Source: Streptomyces pinistramenti
GTDB lineage: Bacteria; Actinomycetota; Actinomycetes; Streptomycetales; Streptomycetaceae
Direction of reading: 5' to 3'
Length of the DNA stretch: 64,000 nucleotides
Assembly (NCBI RefSeq): GCF_020564935.1
Contig: NZ_JAJCXB010000002.1
Span: forward strand, 282,855 to 346,854
The position numbers were made by a program, and so were the translations under genes. This document shows positions 35,792 through 46,087 of the stretch, in pieces (position 1 is the stretch's first letter; the number at the start of each line of letters is the position of its first letter). The notes beneath the pieces are model-generated. The model searched no databases. It was not told the origin of the DNA and saw only the letters and a program-made list of their open reading frames with translations.

Positions 35792-38700
35792 ATGAGCACC
35801 GTGCAGGACCAGGATCAACTCACGGGGTGGCGGCGCTTCCGGCGCCGCGTCCCCAACGGCTTCGCCATCATCTTCAGTGTGCTGGGGCTGTTCTGCGCCA
35901 TCACAGCGCTGTTCGGGCCGCTGCGGCGCGGACTCCATCCGGTGATCTACTGGCTGGACACTCTCACCATCCCGGTGGCGCCCAACTTCGCCTACGCCGT
36001 CTTCCTGTTCCTCCTGGGCGCGGCGATGACCGCGCGTAAACAGGTGGTGCTGTGGTTCGTGGTGGCGTACATGCTGCTGGTCGCCCTCGCGGACGCGCTG
36101 TTCCTCGCCGCGGGCTACTGGGAGTACGCGTTCTCGCTGGTGCTGTGCACCGGAGCCCTGCTCCTGCTGGTCGTCTCGCACCGCGAGTTCTACGCCATCA
36201 CCCGGCGCGGTGCCTTCGCCCGTGCCGCGCTCGTCCTGGTCGGCGGGCTGGTCGCGGCGGTGCTGGTCGGCTGGGGCCTGGTCTCGCTGTTCCCCGGCTC
36301 GTTGGAAGCGGGCGGCGGCAACCGCCTGCTGTGGACGGCCAACCGCGTCTGCGGCGGTCTGGTCGGCGGCCGGCTCGTCGAGGGCTACCCGCCACACTGG
36401 CTCGGCACCCTGCTCGGCCTGTTCGGCGCGCTGGCGCTGCTGAACGCCGCCGCCACACTGTTCCGTTCGCAGCGCATGGAAGCGGCGCTGCACGGCGACG
36501 AAGAGGCCCGCATCCGCGCGCTGCTGGCGCGCTACGGCGGCGCGGACTCGCTCGGCTACTTCGCCACCCGCCGGGACAAGGCCGTGGTCTTCTCCCCCAG
36601 TGGCAAGGCCGCCGTCACCTACCGCGTCGAGGCCGGCGTCTGCCTGGCGAGCGGTGACCCGGTCGGCGACCGGGAGGCATGGACGCAGGCCATCGAGGCG
36701 TGGCTGGAGGTCGCCGGGCGCTACGGCTGGCAGCCGGCCGTCATGGGCGCGAGCGAGGACGGCGCGAAGGCGTTCGCCCGCTGCGGTCTCGGCGCGCTGC
36801 AACTCGGCGACGAGGCGATCCTGCACATCAAGGACTTCGAGCTGGACGGCCGCGACATGCGGGTGACCCGGCAGGCCGTCAACCGCGTGCAGCGGACCGG
36901 CGCCACCTTCCGGATAAGGCGCCACGCGGCGCTGTCCGACGAGGAGATGCGCGCGGTCATCGACCGGGCGGACGCCTGGCGCGACACCGAGACCGAGCGC
37001 GGCTTCTCGATGGCGCTGGACCGGCTCGGCGACCCGGAGGACGGCGACTGCCTGCTGGCCGAGGCATTCGACGGCGACGGCAAGATGATCGCGCTGCTGT
37101 CGTTCGTGCCCTGGGGCGACGACGGCATCTCGCTGGACGTGATGCGCCGCGACCGCAGCGCGCCCAACGGCGTCATGGAGTTCATGGTCGCGCAGCTGTG
37201 CGCGCAGGCCGGGCAGTTCGGCGTGCACCGGGTCTCGCTGAACTTCGCGGTGTTCCGGTCGGCGTTCGAGGAGGGCGCGCGGATCGGCGCGGGCCCGGTG
37301 CTGAAGTTCTGGCGCAAGCTGCTGCTGTTCTTCTCCAAGTGGTGGCAGCTGGAGGCCCTCTACCGCTCGAACGCCAAGTACAGCCCCGAGTGGTACCCGC
37401 GGTTCCTGTGCTACGCAGACGCCGGCGCGCTGGCCAGGATCGGCCTCGCCTCCGGCATCGCCGAAGGCTTCGTCGCCGTACCGAGCCTGGGCACGCTGTG
37501 GGGCAAGGGCCGCAAGAAGAAGCTGCTGGCCCCGGCCAGCACCGTGGGCCTGCCTTCGCTGCACGAACTGGGCCTGGTCAACGAGCCTGCCACCGCGGAG
37601 GAACAGCGCGAGCGGGAACTGGCCGCGCTGCCCGACCAGGTGCGCACCCGGCACCGCAAGCTGGAGCGGCTGCGCGCCGAGGGCGTCGACCCGTACCCGG
37701 TGGGCGTGCAGCGCACCCACACGCTCGCCGAGGTCCGCGACGAGCACCCGGGGCTCAAGGCCGGCGAGCACACCGGCAAGACGGTCAGCGTGGCCGGACG
37801 GGTGCTGCTCACCCGTGACCACGGCGGGGTGTTCTTCGCGGTACTGCGGGACTGGTCGGGCGACCTCCAGATCGCGCTGACCCGGGACGTCAGCGGCGAT
37901 GAACTGCTGGACCGCTTCGGCTCCGACATCGACCTCGGCGACCACGTCGAGGCCGAGGGCGAGGTCGGCACCAGCGACCGCGGCGAGCTGACCGTGTTCG
38001 TCACGAAGTGGCGGCTGACGGCGAAGTGCCTGCGGCCGCTGCCGGACAAGCGGCGCGGTCTGTCCGACCCGGAGGCCAAGGTCCGCAGGCGCTATGTCGA
38101 CCTGGTCGTCTCGCCGGACGCACGGGACACCGTACGGGCCCGCAGCACGGCCGTGCAGGCGCTGCGGCAGGGGCTGATCGACCGGGGATACCTGGAGGTC
38201 GAGACGCCGATGCTCCAGCAGATCCACGGCGGCGCCAACGCCCGCCCCTTCCACACCCACATCAACGCCTACGACCTCGACCTCTACCTGCGGATCGCGC
38301 CGGAGCTGTACCTCAAGCGGCTGTGCGTCGGCGGTATGGAGAAGGTCTTCGAGATGGGCCGGACCTTCCGCAACGAAGGCATCTCCTACAAGCACAACCC
38401 CGAGTTCACGATGCTGGAGGCGTACCAGGCGTTCGCCGACTACGACGTGATGCTCGACCTGACCCGGGAGCTGATCCAGGGCGCGGCCGTCGCCGCCTTC
38501 GGCAGTGCGACCGCGCGCAAGGCGGATGAGAACGGCCGGCTGGTCGAGCACGACATCTCCGGTATCTGGCCGGTCAAGACCGTCTACGGCGCGATCTCGG
38601 AGGCGCTGGGCGAGGCGGTCGACGCGGACACGAACCCGGATGTGCTGCGGCGGCTGTGCAACTCCGCCGCGGTGCCGGTGAAGCCGGAGATGGGCCGCGG

Positions 38701-39106
38701 GGACATCGTGCTGGAGATGTACGAGCGGCTGGTGGAGGAGCGCACGACGCTGCCGACCTTCTACAAGGACTTCCCCACCGACGTCTCGCCGCTGACCCGC
38801 CAGCACCGGGTGGACCCCCGGCTCGCCGAACGCTGGGACCTGGTCGCCTTCGGCACCGAACTGGGCACCGCCTACTCGGAGTTGACCGACCCGGTGGAGC
38901 AGCGCCGACGGCTGACCGCGCAGTCCCTGCTGGCGGCCGGCGGCGATGTGGAGGCGATGGAGCTGGACGAGGACTTCCTCCAGGCCCTCGAATACGCGAT
39001 GCCGCCCACCGGCGGCCTCGGCATCGGCGTGGACCGGCTGGTCATGTTCCTCACCGGCCTGTCGATCCGCGAGACGCTCCCGTTCCCGCTGGTGCGGCGC
39101 CGCTGA
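35792..39106 (+). CDS. lysX: Bifunctional lysylphosphatidylglycerol synthetase / lysyl-tRNA synthetase
   Basis: LysX, 1104 residues: a lysyl-tRNA synthetase fused to a flippase/transferase that puts lysine on phosphatidylglycerol to protect against cationic peptides. Residues 1-230 hold several membrane helices; about 240-560 is the DUF2156/MprF transferase ([20 protein letters not shown] through the [21 protein letters not shown] segment). From about 620 an OB-fold anticodon-binding domain ([20 protein letters not shown]) leads to the class II catalytic domain with VETPMLQ, motif 2 [20 protein letters not shown] and motif 3 [15 protein letters not shown]. Length and order match the mycobacterial enzyme. 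A second, housekeeping LysS would be elsewhere. It is followed by a strong terminator. Confidence 0.96.
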   Translation: MSTVQDQDQLTGWRRFRRRVPNGFAIIFSVLGLFCAITALFGPLRRGLHPVIYWLDTLTIPVAPNFAYAVFLFLLGAAMTARKQVVLWFVVAYMLLVALADALFLAAGYWEYAFSLVLCTGALLLLVVSHREFYAITRRGAFARAALVLVGGLVAAVLVGWGLVSLFPGSLEAGGGNRLLWTANRVCGGLVGGRLVEGYPPHWLGTLLGLFGALALLNAAATLFRSQRMEAALHGDEEARIRALLARYGGADSLGYFATRRDKAVVFSPSGKAAVTYRVEAGVCLASGDPVGDREAWTQAIEAWLEVAGRYGWQPAVMGASEDGAKAFARCGLGALQLGDEAILHIKDFELDGRDMRVTRQAVNRVQRTGATFRIRRHAALSDEEMRAVIDRADAWRDTETERGFSMALDRLGDPEDGDCLLAEAFDGDGKMIALLSFVPWGDDGISLDVMRRDRSAPNGVMEFMVAQLCAQAGQFGVHRVSLNFAVFRSAFEEGARIGAGPVLKFWRKLLLFFSKWWQLEALYRSNAKYSPEWYPRFLCYADAGALARIGLASGIAEGFVAVPSLGTLWGKGRKKKLLAPASTVGLPSLHELGLVNEPATAEEQRERELAALPDQVRTRHRKLERLRAEGVDPYPVGVQRTHTLAEVRDEHPGLKAGEHTGKTVSVAGRVLLTRDHGGVFFAVLRDWSGDLQIALTRDVSGDELLDRFGSDIDLGDHVEAEGEVGTSDRGELTVFVTKWRLTAKCLRPLPDKRRGLSDPEAKVRRRYVDLVVSPDARDTVRARSTAVQALRQGLIDRGYLEVETPMLQQIHGGANARPFHTHINAYDLDLYLRIAPELYLKRLCVGGMEKVFEMGRTFRNEGISYKHNPEFTMLEAYQAFADYDVMLDLTRELIQGAAVAAFGSATARKADENGRLVEHDISGIWPVKTVYGAISEALGEAVDADTNPDVLRRLCNSAAVPVKPEMGRGDIVLEMYERLVEERTTLPTFYKDFPTDVSPLTRQHRVDPRLAERWDLVAFGTELGTAYSELTDPVEQRRRLTAQSLLAAGGDVEAMELDEDFLQALEYAMPPTGGLGIGVDRLVMFLTGLSIRETLPFPLVRRR

Positions 39107-39123
39107 GCGCCTGAACCGCACCC

Positions 39124-39164
39124 CACGGCCGCGCGTCCTTCCTCCGGGAGGGCGCGCGGCCGTG
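39124..39164. terminator. Bidirectional hairpin between lysX and thioesterase
   Basis: 12-bp perfect stem (39124-39135 with 39153-39164), extended inside by CCTCC/GGAGG. It ends exactly at the convergent gene's stop codon. Confidence 0.88.
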
Positions 39165-39611
39165 TCAGGTCTCGATGCCGAGCAGCGCGGGATCGGTGGC
39201 CAGTGCGGTGAAGCGGCCGCGCGGGTCGGTGAGCATCGTGCGGGCGGTGAGGTCCAGGAGGCCGCAGACCGCGTGCACTTCGGCGGCCGGGGTGCCGTCG
39301 GTCCTGACGATCCGCTGCTCGATCCGGAACGACTTGCCCTCGCCCCAGACGAACGCGCAGCTGACCGTGACCTCGTCGCCGGCCCGCAGCTCCCGCAGGT
39401 AGCGGATGGTGGTCTCCACCGTCACCGGGCCCATGCCCTGTGCCACCAGGGCGCTCTGCGGGATGCCGGCGGCCTGCAGCACCGACCAGCGGGCGTGTTC
39501 GGCGTACTGGAGGTACACCGCCTGGTTGAGGTGGCCCTGGGTGTCGGTCTCGTAGCCGCGGACGGTGACGTTCACGGTGAAGGGCGCTGTCCCGGCTGCC
39601 GGGTCCGTCAC
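39165..39611 (-). CDS. Acyl-CoA thioesterase, 4HBT/hotdog family
   Basis: Single-hotdog thioesterase of about 148 residues, YbgC/FcbC-like. The family signature YETDTQGHLNQAVYLQYAEHARW contains the catalytic Asp, and WGEGKSFRIEQRIVRTDG and AEVHAVCGLLDLTARTM are the usual later strands. Two GTGs compete: 39617 and 39611; GGGAG five bases upstream favours 39611. It hydrolyses short-chain or aromatic acyl-CoA thioesters in the cytoplasm; the substrate cannot be told. It lies between lysX (convergent) and the peptide importer (same strand, about 90 bases upstream), and may be co-transcribed with that operon. Confidence 0.88.
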   Translation of the reverse strand: MTDPAAGTAPFTVNVTVRGYETDTQGHLNQAVYLQYAEHARWSVLQAAGIPQSALVAQGMGPVTVETTIRYLRELRAGDEVTVSCAFVWGEGKSFRIEQRIVRTDGTPAAEVHAVCGLLDLTARTMLTDPRGRFTALATDPALLGIET

Positions 39612-39700
39612 GATCACTCCCGCTGCTCTTCGGTGCCGGTCCGGCGGTCCGCCGACGGCGTGTTCCGGCCGTGCGTTCCCATCGTAAGCGGCGTTGATCG

Positions 39701-40393
39701 TCAGCGGGCCGGATCCGGCAGGCCCGCCTGCCCGGTGGCCTCCCGCAGCTCCGACCAGCGGACGGTGCGGTCGCACCAGCGTTCCAGGAGCGTGCGGTCG
39801 TGGCCGACGGCGAGCAGTCCTGCGCCGGTCCGTGCGCGGTAGTCCTCGACGGCCTGCACCAGGGCCGCTGTGGTGGAAGCGTCGAGCATCGCGGTCATCT
39901 CGTCGCAGATCAGCCAGCGCGGGCTGAGCACCAACGCGCGGGCCAGGCAGGCGCGTTGCAGCTGGCCGTCGCTGACTTCGTGCGGGCGGCGGGCGAGCAG
40001 GTCGGCGGTGAGGCCGACGGCGGGCGCCCACTGGGCGACGGATGCGGCCGCTTCGGTGCGGCGGCCGGTGGCGCGCAGTGGCTCGGCGATCAGGTCGGCG
40101 AGCTTCAGCCGGGGGTCGGCGGAGAGCCGCGGCTGCTGGAAGATCACGCCGAACGCGGTGCGCAGTTCGCGCGGGGCGCGGTGCCGCCAGGCCCGTACCG
40201 TCTCGCCGTCCATGACGACCATGCCGCCTTCGGGCCGGTGCAGCAGCGCCGCGACCCGTGCCAGGGTCGACTTGCCACAGCCGCTGGGGCCCAGCAGACC
40301 CACCGATTCGCCCACGCCGACGGTCAGCGAGACGCCGCTGACGACCGGCTGCTTCCGCTCGTATCCGGCGGTGATGTCACGCAGTTCGAGCAC
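39701..40393 (-). CDS. Peptide/nickel-type ABC importer, ATP-binding subunit F
   Basis: 230-residue ATPase of the OppF/DppF/NikE type. Walker A is GPSGCGKST; the Q-loop is in FQQPRL; the signature is VSDGQLQR (a modest variant of LSGGQ); Walker B is LICDEMTAMLD; the switch His is in VGHDR. It powers uptake together with the other ATPase. It is the last gene of the importer operon and overlaps the preceding ATPase gene by 17 bases. It lacks the C-terminal oligopeptide-binding extension of full-length OppF proteins, so it is shorter than usual. Confidence 0.92.
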   Translation of the reverse strand: MLELRDITAGYERKQPVVSGVSLTVGVGESVGLLGPSGCGKSTLARVAALLHRPEGGMVVMDGETVRAWRHRAPRELRTAFGVIFQQPRLSADPRLKLADLIAEPLRATGRRTEAAASVAQWAPAVGLTADLLARRPHEVSDGQLQRACLARALVLSPRWLICDEMTAMLDASTTAALVQAVEDYRARTGAGLLAVGHDRTLLERWCDRTVRWSELREATGQAGLPDPAR

Positions 40394-41408
40394 GGCCGGG
40401 CTCCTTGACGAGGGCGCCGGCGGTGGCCGGCTCGCCTACGGGGTGGTGGCAGGCGACGCCGCCGGACAGTGCGGGCAGGGTCGTGCAACGGTCGGTGGCG
40501 CGGTCGCAGCGGGCGGCGAAGGCGCAGCCGGCCGGGAGGGCGCCGAGTTCCGGCGGCAGGCCCGGGATCGGGGTGAAGCCGCGGTCGGGCAGCGCGTCGA
40601 GCAGTCCGCGGGCGTACGGGTGGCGCGGGCCGCGGGCGCCGAAGAAGTCGGTGGCGTCGGCGAGTTCGACGAGGCGGCCTGCGTACATGACGGCGACCCG
40701 GTCGGCGATCCGCTCGGCGGCCGCCAGGTCGTGGGTGATCATCAGCAGCGCGCGGCCGTCGTCCGCGTGCCGGCGCAGCGCGTCGACGGTGCGCTCGACG
40801 AGGTCGCGGTCGAGTCCTGTGGTGGGCTCGTCGGCGAGCAGCAGCCGGGCATCGCCGACCAGGGCCAGCGCGCTCGCCGCGCGCTGGGCGAGGCCGCCGG
40901 AGAGCTGATGGGGGTAGCGGTCGAGGTGGTCGAGCGGGAAGGCGGCGCGTTCCGCGGCCGCCTCGGCCGCCGCCCGCAGCGCGGACCGCGTACCGCGCCG
41001 CCCGGTCAACTCGCGTACGGTTTCTTCCAGTTGGGCGCGGACCGTGCGGACCGGCGTGAGGTGGGCGGCGGGGCTCTGCGGGACGAGTCCGACGCGGCGT
41101 CCGCGGATCGTGCGGGCCAGTTGCTGTTCGGATGCGGTCAGCAGCTCGACGGCCGGCTCGTCCGGTGTCCGCCCTGCCAGGTGGGCCGTGCCCGCCGTCT
41201 CGGCGTTGCCCGGCAGCAGTCCGAGCAGGGCGGAGGCGAGGACGGATTTGCCGCAGCCACTCTCGCCGACCAGCGCGAGGCAGCTGCCGGGCGCGAGGTC
41301 GAAGGAGGCGCCGGATACGGCCTCGACCTGGCCGCCGCCTCGCATCCGAAAGCGGACCGACAGGCCGCGTACGGAGAGCAGGGGGGCGGTGGTGTCCTGG
41401 GCGTTCAC
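40377..41408 (-). CDS. Peptide/nickel-type ABC importer, ATP-binding subunit D
   Basis: 343-residue ATPase of the OppD/DppD/NikD type. Walker A is GESGCGKS, the signature LSGGLAQR, Walker B LLLADEPTTGLD and the switch His in MITHDL. The C-terminal Cys-rich region (AGCAFAARCDRATDRCTTLPALSGGVACHHP) is the Fe-S or oligopeptide-binding OppD extension, with a Cx6Cx5C-like pattern plus a further Cys. The GTG start at 41408 overlaps the upstream permease stop (GTGA), so the genes are coupled. Confidence 0.94.
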   Translation of the reverse strand: MNAQDTTAPLLSVRGLSVRFRMRGGGQVEAVSGASFDLAPGSCLALVGESGCGKSVLASALLGLLPGNAETAGTAHLAGRTPDEPAVELLTASEQQLARTIRGRRVGLVPQSPAAHLTPVRTVRAQLEETVRELTGRRGTRSALRAAAEAAAERAAFPLDHLDRYPHQLSGGLAQRAASALALVGDARLLLADEPTTGLDRDLVERTVDALRRHADDGRALLMITHDLAAAERIADRVAVMYAGRLVELADATDFFGARGPRHPYARGLLDALPDRGFTPIPGLPPELGALPAGCAFAARCDRATDRCTTLPALSGGVACHHPVGEPATAGALVKEPGRARTA

Positions 41409-42304
41409 AGCATCAGCTCCGATCGGCGGCGGGGGTTCAGCCGTTCGCGCCAGGCGCCGGCCAGGCCGGCGATGGCGAGGGTCGGCACGATGATGAACAG
41501 GCCGGGGAAGAGCGTCGGCCACCAGTCGCCTGCCAGCAGGGAGCTGCGGGCGGAGTTGACCATGATGCCCAGGCTCGCTTCGTGGGCGGGCAGGCCGAGC
41601 CCGAGGAACGACAGCGCGGACTCGTGCCAGATGGCGTGCGGGACCATCAGCACGGCGGCGAGACCGGCCTGCGGCAGCACTCCGGGCAGCAGGTGCCGCA
41701 GCGCCACCCGCCCTCGCGAGGCGCCTCCGGAGACCGCCGCGTCGATGTACGGGCGGGAGCGCAGCGAGAGGATTTCGGCGCGGACGATGCGGGCGGTGGA
41801 CAGCCAGTGGGTCAGCGCCACCGAGATGATCACCGGCCAGACGCCGGGCCGGAACATCGCCACGATGAAGATGCCCAGCAGCAGGTGCGGCACCGACGAG
41901 CAGAGGTCGACCGCCCGCATCACCGCGCGGTCGGCCCAGCCGCCGAGCGCACCGGCCAGTGCGCCGACGGCGGTGCCGATGACCGCGGCGGCCAGCGCGG
42001 CGACCACGCCGACGAGCAGCGAGACGCGCAGCCCGTAGACGCAGCGCAGCAGGAGGTCGCGGCCGACCTCGTCGGTGCCGAACGGGTGGGCCCAGGACGG
42101 CGCCTGGAGCTTGAGCGTCAGGTCGACGGCCTGCCGGTCGAGCGGGACCAGCAGCGGGACGACGAGGACGGCGAGCACGATGGCGGCGACGAGGACGGCG
42201 GAGGTGCGCACGCGCAGGCTGCGGGTGCGGTGCCGGGCCGCGGTGTGGGTGCTGCGCCGGTGCCAGGTGACGGGGGCCGCGGCGGTCGGTGTGGGGTCAG
42301 CCAT
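41405..42304 (-). CDS. Peptide/nickel-type ABC importer, permease C
   Basis: 299-residue permease of the DppC/NikC type. A cytoplasmic N-terminus (about 25-40 residues) precedes the first helix, followed by the OppC-like extracytoplasmic loop with HPFGTDEVGRDLLLRCVYGLR and the EAA loop ASRGRVALRHLLPGVLPQ that docks onto the ATPases. Five or six membrane helices are visible. It overlaps the B permease by eight bases and the D subunit by four. Confidence 0.95.
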   Translation of the reverse strand: MADPTPTAAAPVTWHRRSTHTAARHRTRSLRVRTSAVLVAAIVLAVLVVPLLVPLDRQAVDLTLKLQAPSWAHPFGTDEVGRDLLLRCVYGLRVSLLVGVVAALAAAVIGTAVGALAGALGGWADRAVMRAVDLCSSVPHLLLGIFIVAMFRPGVWPVIISVALTHWLSTARIVRAEILSLRSRPYIDAAVSGGASRGRVALRHLLPGVLPQAGLAAVLMVPHAIWHESALSFLGLGLPAHEASLGIMVNSARSSLLAGDWWPTLFPGLFIIVPTLAIAGLAGAWRERLNPRRRSELML

Positions 42305-43292
42305 CGAAACCCACCCTCGGGTCGGCGAGTCCGTACAGGAGGTCGGAGAGGAGGTTGCCGGCGAGGACGGCGGCGGTGGCCAGGACGGTGAGCGCGGCCA
42401 GCAGCGGGAAGTCGACCGCGGTCGCGGCGTCGACGGTGGCCGCGGCGATGCCGGGCCAGCTGAAGACCGTCTCCACCAGCAGGGCGCCGGTGATCAGTTC
42501 GGGCACCCGGGAGCCGATGAGGGTGAGCACCGGCAGCAGTCCGGAGCGCAGCGCGTGCCGGAGCAGGACGGTCCGCTCGCGCAGGCCGCGGGCCCGTGCG
42601 CCGCGCACCGGGTCCTCCTCCAGCGCGTCGCCGACGCCCTGCCGTACGTAGAGCACGAACCACGGGAGCTGGGAGACGGCGAGTACGAGGGCGGGCAGGA
42701 CGGCGTGGCGGGCGATCTGTCCGGCCGTGGCGACCTCGCTGCCGGTATCGGTGAGTCCACCGGCCGGCAGCACGCCCAGCTTGAGGGCGAACAGCCAGAC
42801 GGCGAGCAGGCCGAGCCAGAACGGCGGGGCGGCCTCCAGCGCGTAGGCGACGGAGGTGACGGCACGGTCGAGCAGGCCGCCGCGCCGCCGGGCGGCGAGC
42901 ACTCCGAGCAGGGTGCCGAAGGCGACGGCGAGCACGAAGGCCAGCGCGCACAGCAGCACGGACCAGCCGATGCGTTCGCCGATGACCTGCGAGACCGGGG
43001 CGCGCAGGGTGGCGGAGTCGCCGAGGTTGCCGGTGAGGGCGCCGGTCAGCCAGTCCCACCAGCGGGCGAGCAGGGGCTGGTCGACGCCGAGGTTGTGCCG
43101 GATCTGGTCGAGGTTCTGCTGCGAGGCGGTGAGCCCGGCGTCGCCCGCGTAGGCCCGTACGGGGTCGAAGGGTGAGGCGGCGGCGATGGCGAACACCCCG
43201 AGGGTGACGGCGAGCAGGACGGGCACGGCGAGCAGGGCCCGCCGTGCCGTCATCCGCGCCATCGGCCCCCAGGGCACAGACGTCGGGGTCAC
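42297..43292 (-). CDS. Peptide/nickel-type ABC importer, permease B
   Basis: About 331-residue permease of the DppB/NikB type. An N-terminal helix (ALLAVPVLLAVTLGVFAI) is followed by the NLDQIRHNLGVDQPLLARW and GNLGDSATLRAPV features of the family, and by the EAA loop RHALRSGLLPVLTLIG. The GTG at 43292 overlaps the stop of the binding protein gene (GTGA), supporting that start over the later ATGs at 43262 and 43253. It forms the translocation pore with permease C. Confidence 0.94.
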   Translation of the reverse strand: MTPTSVPWGPMARMTARRALLAVPVLLAVTLGVFAIAAASPFDPVRAYAGDAGLTASQQNLDQIRHNLGVDQPLLARWWDWLTGALTGNLGDSATLRAPVSQVIGERIGWSVLLCALAFVLAVAFGTLLGVLAARRRGGLLDRAVTSVAYALEAAPPFWLGLLAVWLFALKLGVLPAGGLTDTGSEVATAGQIARHAVLPALVLAVSQLPWFVLYVRQGVGDALEEDPVRGARARGLRERTVLLRHALRSGLLPVLTLIGSRVPELITGALLVETVFSWPGIAAATVDAATAVDFPLLAALTVLATAAVLAGNLLSDLLYGLADPRVGFDG

Positions 43293-44887
43293 GTGGCGGG
43301 CTGCCAGTCCTCTACGTTCCACCAGGGGCCCGAGGCCAGGCCGTGGTCGTGCGGCTCGGTCTGGGTGGTGAGGCCCTTCCAACGGTCGGCGAGCACGTAG
43401 ACGTGGTCGACGTGGGTGAGGAAGGTGTAGGCGGGGTCGTCGACGAGCCGCTGCTGGATCGCGTCGTAGGCGGCCTTGCGGGCGTCCTTGTCGTCGGTGC
43501 GGCGGGCCTCGACGAGCTTGGCGTCGACGGTCTTGTCGGCGTAGCTTGACATGTTGTTGAAGCCGTCGCCGGCCAGCGAGGAGTGCAGCAGGAGGTACTG
43601 GTCGAAGTCCGGGTCGGCGGGGCTGCCGCCGCCGGCGAGCACCGCGTCCTTGGTCATGTTCGGCTCGATGGCCTCCCAGGTGCCGGACTCGACCTTGGCC
43701 TCGATGCCGGCCTTCTTGGCGTCGGAGGCGAAGGCGAGGGCGTGCTCCTGGCGGAGCTTGTCACCGGAGAGGTACCAGAGGGTGAAGGAGGCGCGCTTGC
43801 CGTCCTTCTTGCGGATGCCGTCCTCACCCTTCTTCCAGCCGGCGCCGTCCAGGATCCGCTCGGCCTTCTTCAGGTCGTGCGGCCGCTCGGTGCCCTTGGC
43901 GAACCAGGGGCTGTCGGTGGGCACCGGGCCGTAGGCGGGCTTGCCTGCACCGTTGAGGATGCCCTTGACCATGGCCTCGCGGTCCACGGCGAGGTCCAGG
44001 GCCCGGCGTACGGCACGGTCGCCGGTGACGGGGTTGGCGCTGGGCAGCGTGACGTTGCGGTAGTCGAAGGTCTTCGCCGTCAGCGTCGTGCGGGCCTTGT
44101 CGTTCTTGAAGGTGGCGGCGAGTTCGGGCGGCAGGATGGCGCCGTCGAGGTCACCGGAGCGCAGCCGGGTGGCGCGGATGTCGTCGTCCTTGATGATCGC
44201 CATGGTGAAGTTCTTCACCTTCGGCGCACCGCCCCAGTAGGAGGGGTTGGCCTTGAAGGTCAGCTTCTCGCCCTTGGACCAGCGGGTGAGGACGTACGGG
44301 CCGGTGCCGATCGGCTTGGTGGTGAAGCTGCCGTGGTTGACGTCCTGCTTGCCTGCGACGTGCTGCGGGGCGATGGGCAGCACGGTGCGCTCGGCGAACG
44401 GCGCATAGGGGTACTTGAGGTGGAAGACGACGGTGTGGTCGTCCTTCTTCTCGACGTTCTTGACGGCGTCCAGTTCGGCCTTGGAGGCGTTGTTGGTCTT
44501 CTCGTCGAGGATCGTGTCGTAGGTGAAGACGACGTCGTCGGCGGTGAAGGGCTTGCCGTCGCTGAACTTCACGCCCTTGCGGAGGGTGAAGGTGTAGGTC
44601 GTGCCGCCGTCGGTGACCTTGGGGAGCGCGGCCGCCAGGGCCGGCTTGAGCCGCATTTCGGCGTCGTGCGTGAGCAGCCCGTCGAAGATCTTGGAGTTTC
44701 CGTCCTTGCCGTAGCCGAGGAGCGGACTGAGCGTCTCCGGTTCGTACGCGATGCCGACCACGGCGGAATCCGTGCGCCCTGTCGCGGCACCCTTGCCGTC
44801 TTCCGGCGTCGAACAGGCCGTCGCTGTCAGTGCCATGGCGGCCGCCAGCATCACCGCGGCGGCTCCCCGTATGGACCGGGCCGTCAT
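43289..44887 (-). CDS. Peptide/nickel-type ABC importer, family 5 substrate-binding lipoprotein
   Basis: 532-residue lipoprotein that captures the ligand outside the cell. The signal ends in a lipobox TATAC. Family 5 (OppA/DppA/NikA) features include EPETLSPLLGYGKDGNSKIFDGLL, YTFTLRKGVKFSDGKPFTADDVVFTY, PIGTGPYVLTRWSKGEKL and DRAVRRALDLAVDREAMVKGI, ending in WWNVEDWQPAT. The ATG at 44887 has GAGGAGAG upstream. It is the first gene of a five-gene operon (binding protein, B, C, D, F), all with overlaps downstream. Whether it moves peptides or nickel cannot be decided by eye. Confidence 0.94.
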   Translation of the reverse strand: MTARSIRGAAAVMLAAAMALTATACSTPEDGKGAATGRTDSAVVGIAYEPETLSPLLGYGKDGNSKIFDGLLTHDAEMRLKPALAAALPKVTDGGTTYTFTLRKGVKFSDGKPFTADDVVFTYDTILDEKTNNASKAELDAVKNVEKKDDHTVVFHLKYPYAPFAERTVLPIAPQHVAGKQDVNHGSFTTKPIGTGPYVLTRWSKGEKLTFKANPSYWGGAPKVKNFTMAIIKDDDIRATRLRSGDLDGAILPPELAATFKNDKARTTLTAKTFDYRNVTLPSANPVTGDRAVRRALDLAVDREAMVKGILNGAGKPAYGPVPTDSPWFAKGTERPHDLKKAERILDGAGWKKGEDGIRKKDGKRASFTLWYLSGDKLRQEHALAFASDAKKAGIEAKVESGTWEAIEPNMTKDAVLAGGGSPADPDFDQYLLLHSSLAGDGFNNMSSYADKTVDAKLVEARRTDDKDARKAAYDAIQQRLVDDPAYTFLTHVDHVYVLADRWKGLTTQTEPHDHGLASGPWWNVEDWQPAT

Positions 44888-45646
44888 CGTCACTCTCCTC
44901 TGCGTACCGACTGCTCTTGCATATTCCTTGCAATTAAACAGTACGTAAAGCGCACGAAGAACAGCCGGGGCCCTGCCACCTGCGAAAACGCCCCACCGGT
45001 CCGGCCCACCCCCCTTTGAAGCCCTCCCTGACCCCCGGAGCCCCATCGCACCCCGAGGAGCCTGGGCGCAGCACCGAAAGCGTCGCCGCCCTTCAACAGG
45101 TGTGACCACAGAGCGTTGTTGACCTCCGCGCGGCGGGCCGAGCTGCCGATGTGTCACCCGTAGCCGGACCGTGGGCTCGGCATCCACCGAGCCCTCTTGG
45201 TATCAGGGTCCAGCCGACTGCCCGGATGAGTGGTTCGGTTCTCCGCGCCGAGAACCTGCGGCACGGCGGCGTTCCGCCTGGCCTCGGGGGACCGCAGGCC
45301 GGAGGCCAGAAGCAGAGGCACTGCGTCGGAGATCGTCACGGGTCGCCCATCGCTCCAATCGCGTCGGATAGGCGCACGGGACCGCCCGCTCCCCCGAGCC
45401 GGGCAGTCCCGTGCGCAGCTTCAGGGCACGGCGGAATCCGGCCGCACCCCCCTACAGGCGACCCCGTGTGTCATCGAGTTAACAGTGACGTAGAGTATTT
45501 ATGCACGCCAGTTGGGGGTCGGGGGAATTTCGAGGTCGGGACGTAGATCGGAAGACGAACTCCACGCCTGGCGGCGTGGACTGAAGCGGCGAAGCCATCA
45601 CAAGCAAACAACGCAAAATCGGATATGCGTAAGCCTGGGGGCGGAG
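44888..45646. other. Divergent intergenic region and island boundary
   Basis: 760 bases between the importer and the XRE-like gene, which point away from each other. No gene seen. Composition changes here: an AT-richer patch (CGAGTTAACAGTGACGTAGA onward, 45475-45510) probably holds the promoter of the XRE-like gene, followed by a small leader hairpin. Confidence 0.5.
45562..45579 (+). promoter_or_regulatory. Leader hairpin of XRE-like gene
   Basis: CCACGCC-TGGC-GGCGTGG, a 7-bp stem with a tetraloop, 67 bases upstream of the start codon in AT-richer surroundings. Could affect mRNA stability or be an operator. Confidence 0.4.
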
Positions 45647-46087
45647 ATGAGCGCTGGCCGGAAGGATGAGCCGCGCACCTTGCAGGAGAAGATCAACTAC
45701 CTGTTGAAGGAGTCGTTTCCCGACGGCGCCCCGAGCGACCGCGAGTTCTGCCGAATCGTGGAGGCCCGCGGCGGCGCCTTGTCCCACAGTTACTTCGGCA
45801 AGCTCCGCAAGGGCCAGCTCACCGAGGTCAGGGACGAGACTCTGCAAGCCCTGGGAATGGGCTTCGACTGCGACTGGCGCTTCTTCAAGCCGGAATCGCA
45901 GGTCGAGGCGGAAGTCGCTGCCGGGCTCCGCTTCCTGGCCGACAAGCGCGCCGGCGGTATCAGCGGAATCGCCGGGCGGGGCGTCGCCGAAGAGGGGCTC
46001 TCGCCCGACCTGCTCGACTTCGCACTCGATCTCGTGGAAAAGGCGCGCCAGGAGACGCAGGAACGTCCGGCGGAACCGCAGACATGA
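45647..46087 (+). CDS. XRE-like DNA-binding regulator
   Basis: 146 residues. The central part (PSDREFCRIVEARGGALSH and SYFGKLRKGQLTEVRDETLQAL) resembles an XRE helix-turn-helix, with recognition helix residues SHSYFGKLRKG. N- and C-terminal parts are helical and charged. The ATG has a GGGGGCGGAG ribosome-binding site. It overlaps by four bases the ImmA/IrrE-like gene. XRE plus ImmA/IrrE pairs are a known regulatory module, often controlling nearby mobile elements; here the partner is truncated. Confidence 0.75.
   Translation: MSAGRKDEPRTLQEKINYLLKESFPDGAPSDREFCRIVEARGGALSHSYFGKLRKGQLTEVRDETLQALGMGFDCDWRFFKPESQVEAEVAAGLRFLADKRAGGISGIAGRGVAEEGLSPDLLDFALDLVEKARQETQERPAEPQT

Noticed and set aside
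35375..39121. 1248-codon frame on the minus strand opposite lysX
   Set aside because: A shadow of lysX: composition is Arg/Gln/Val/His-rich and repeats no known family.
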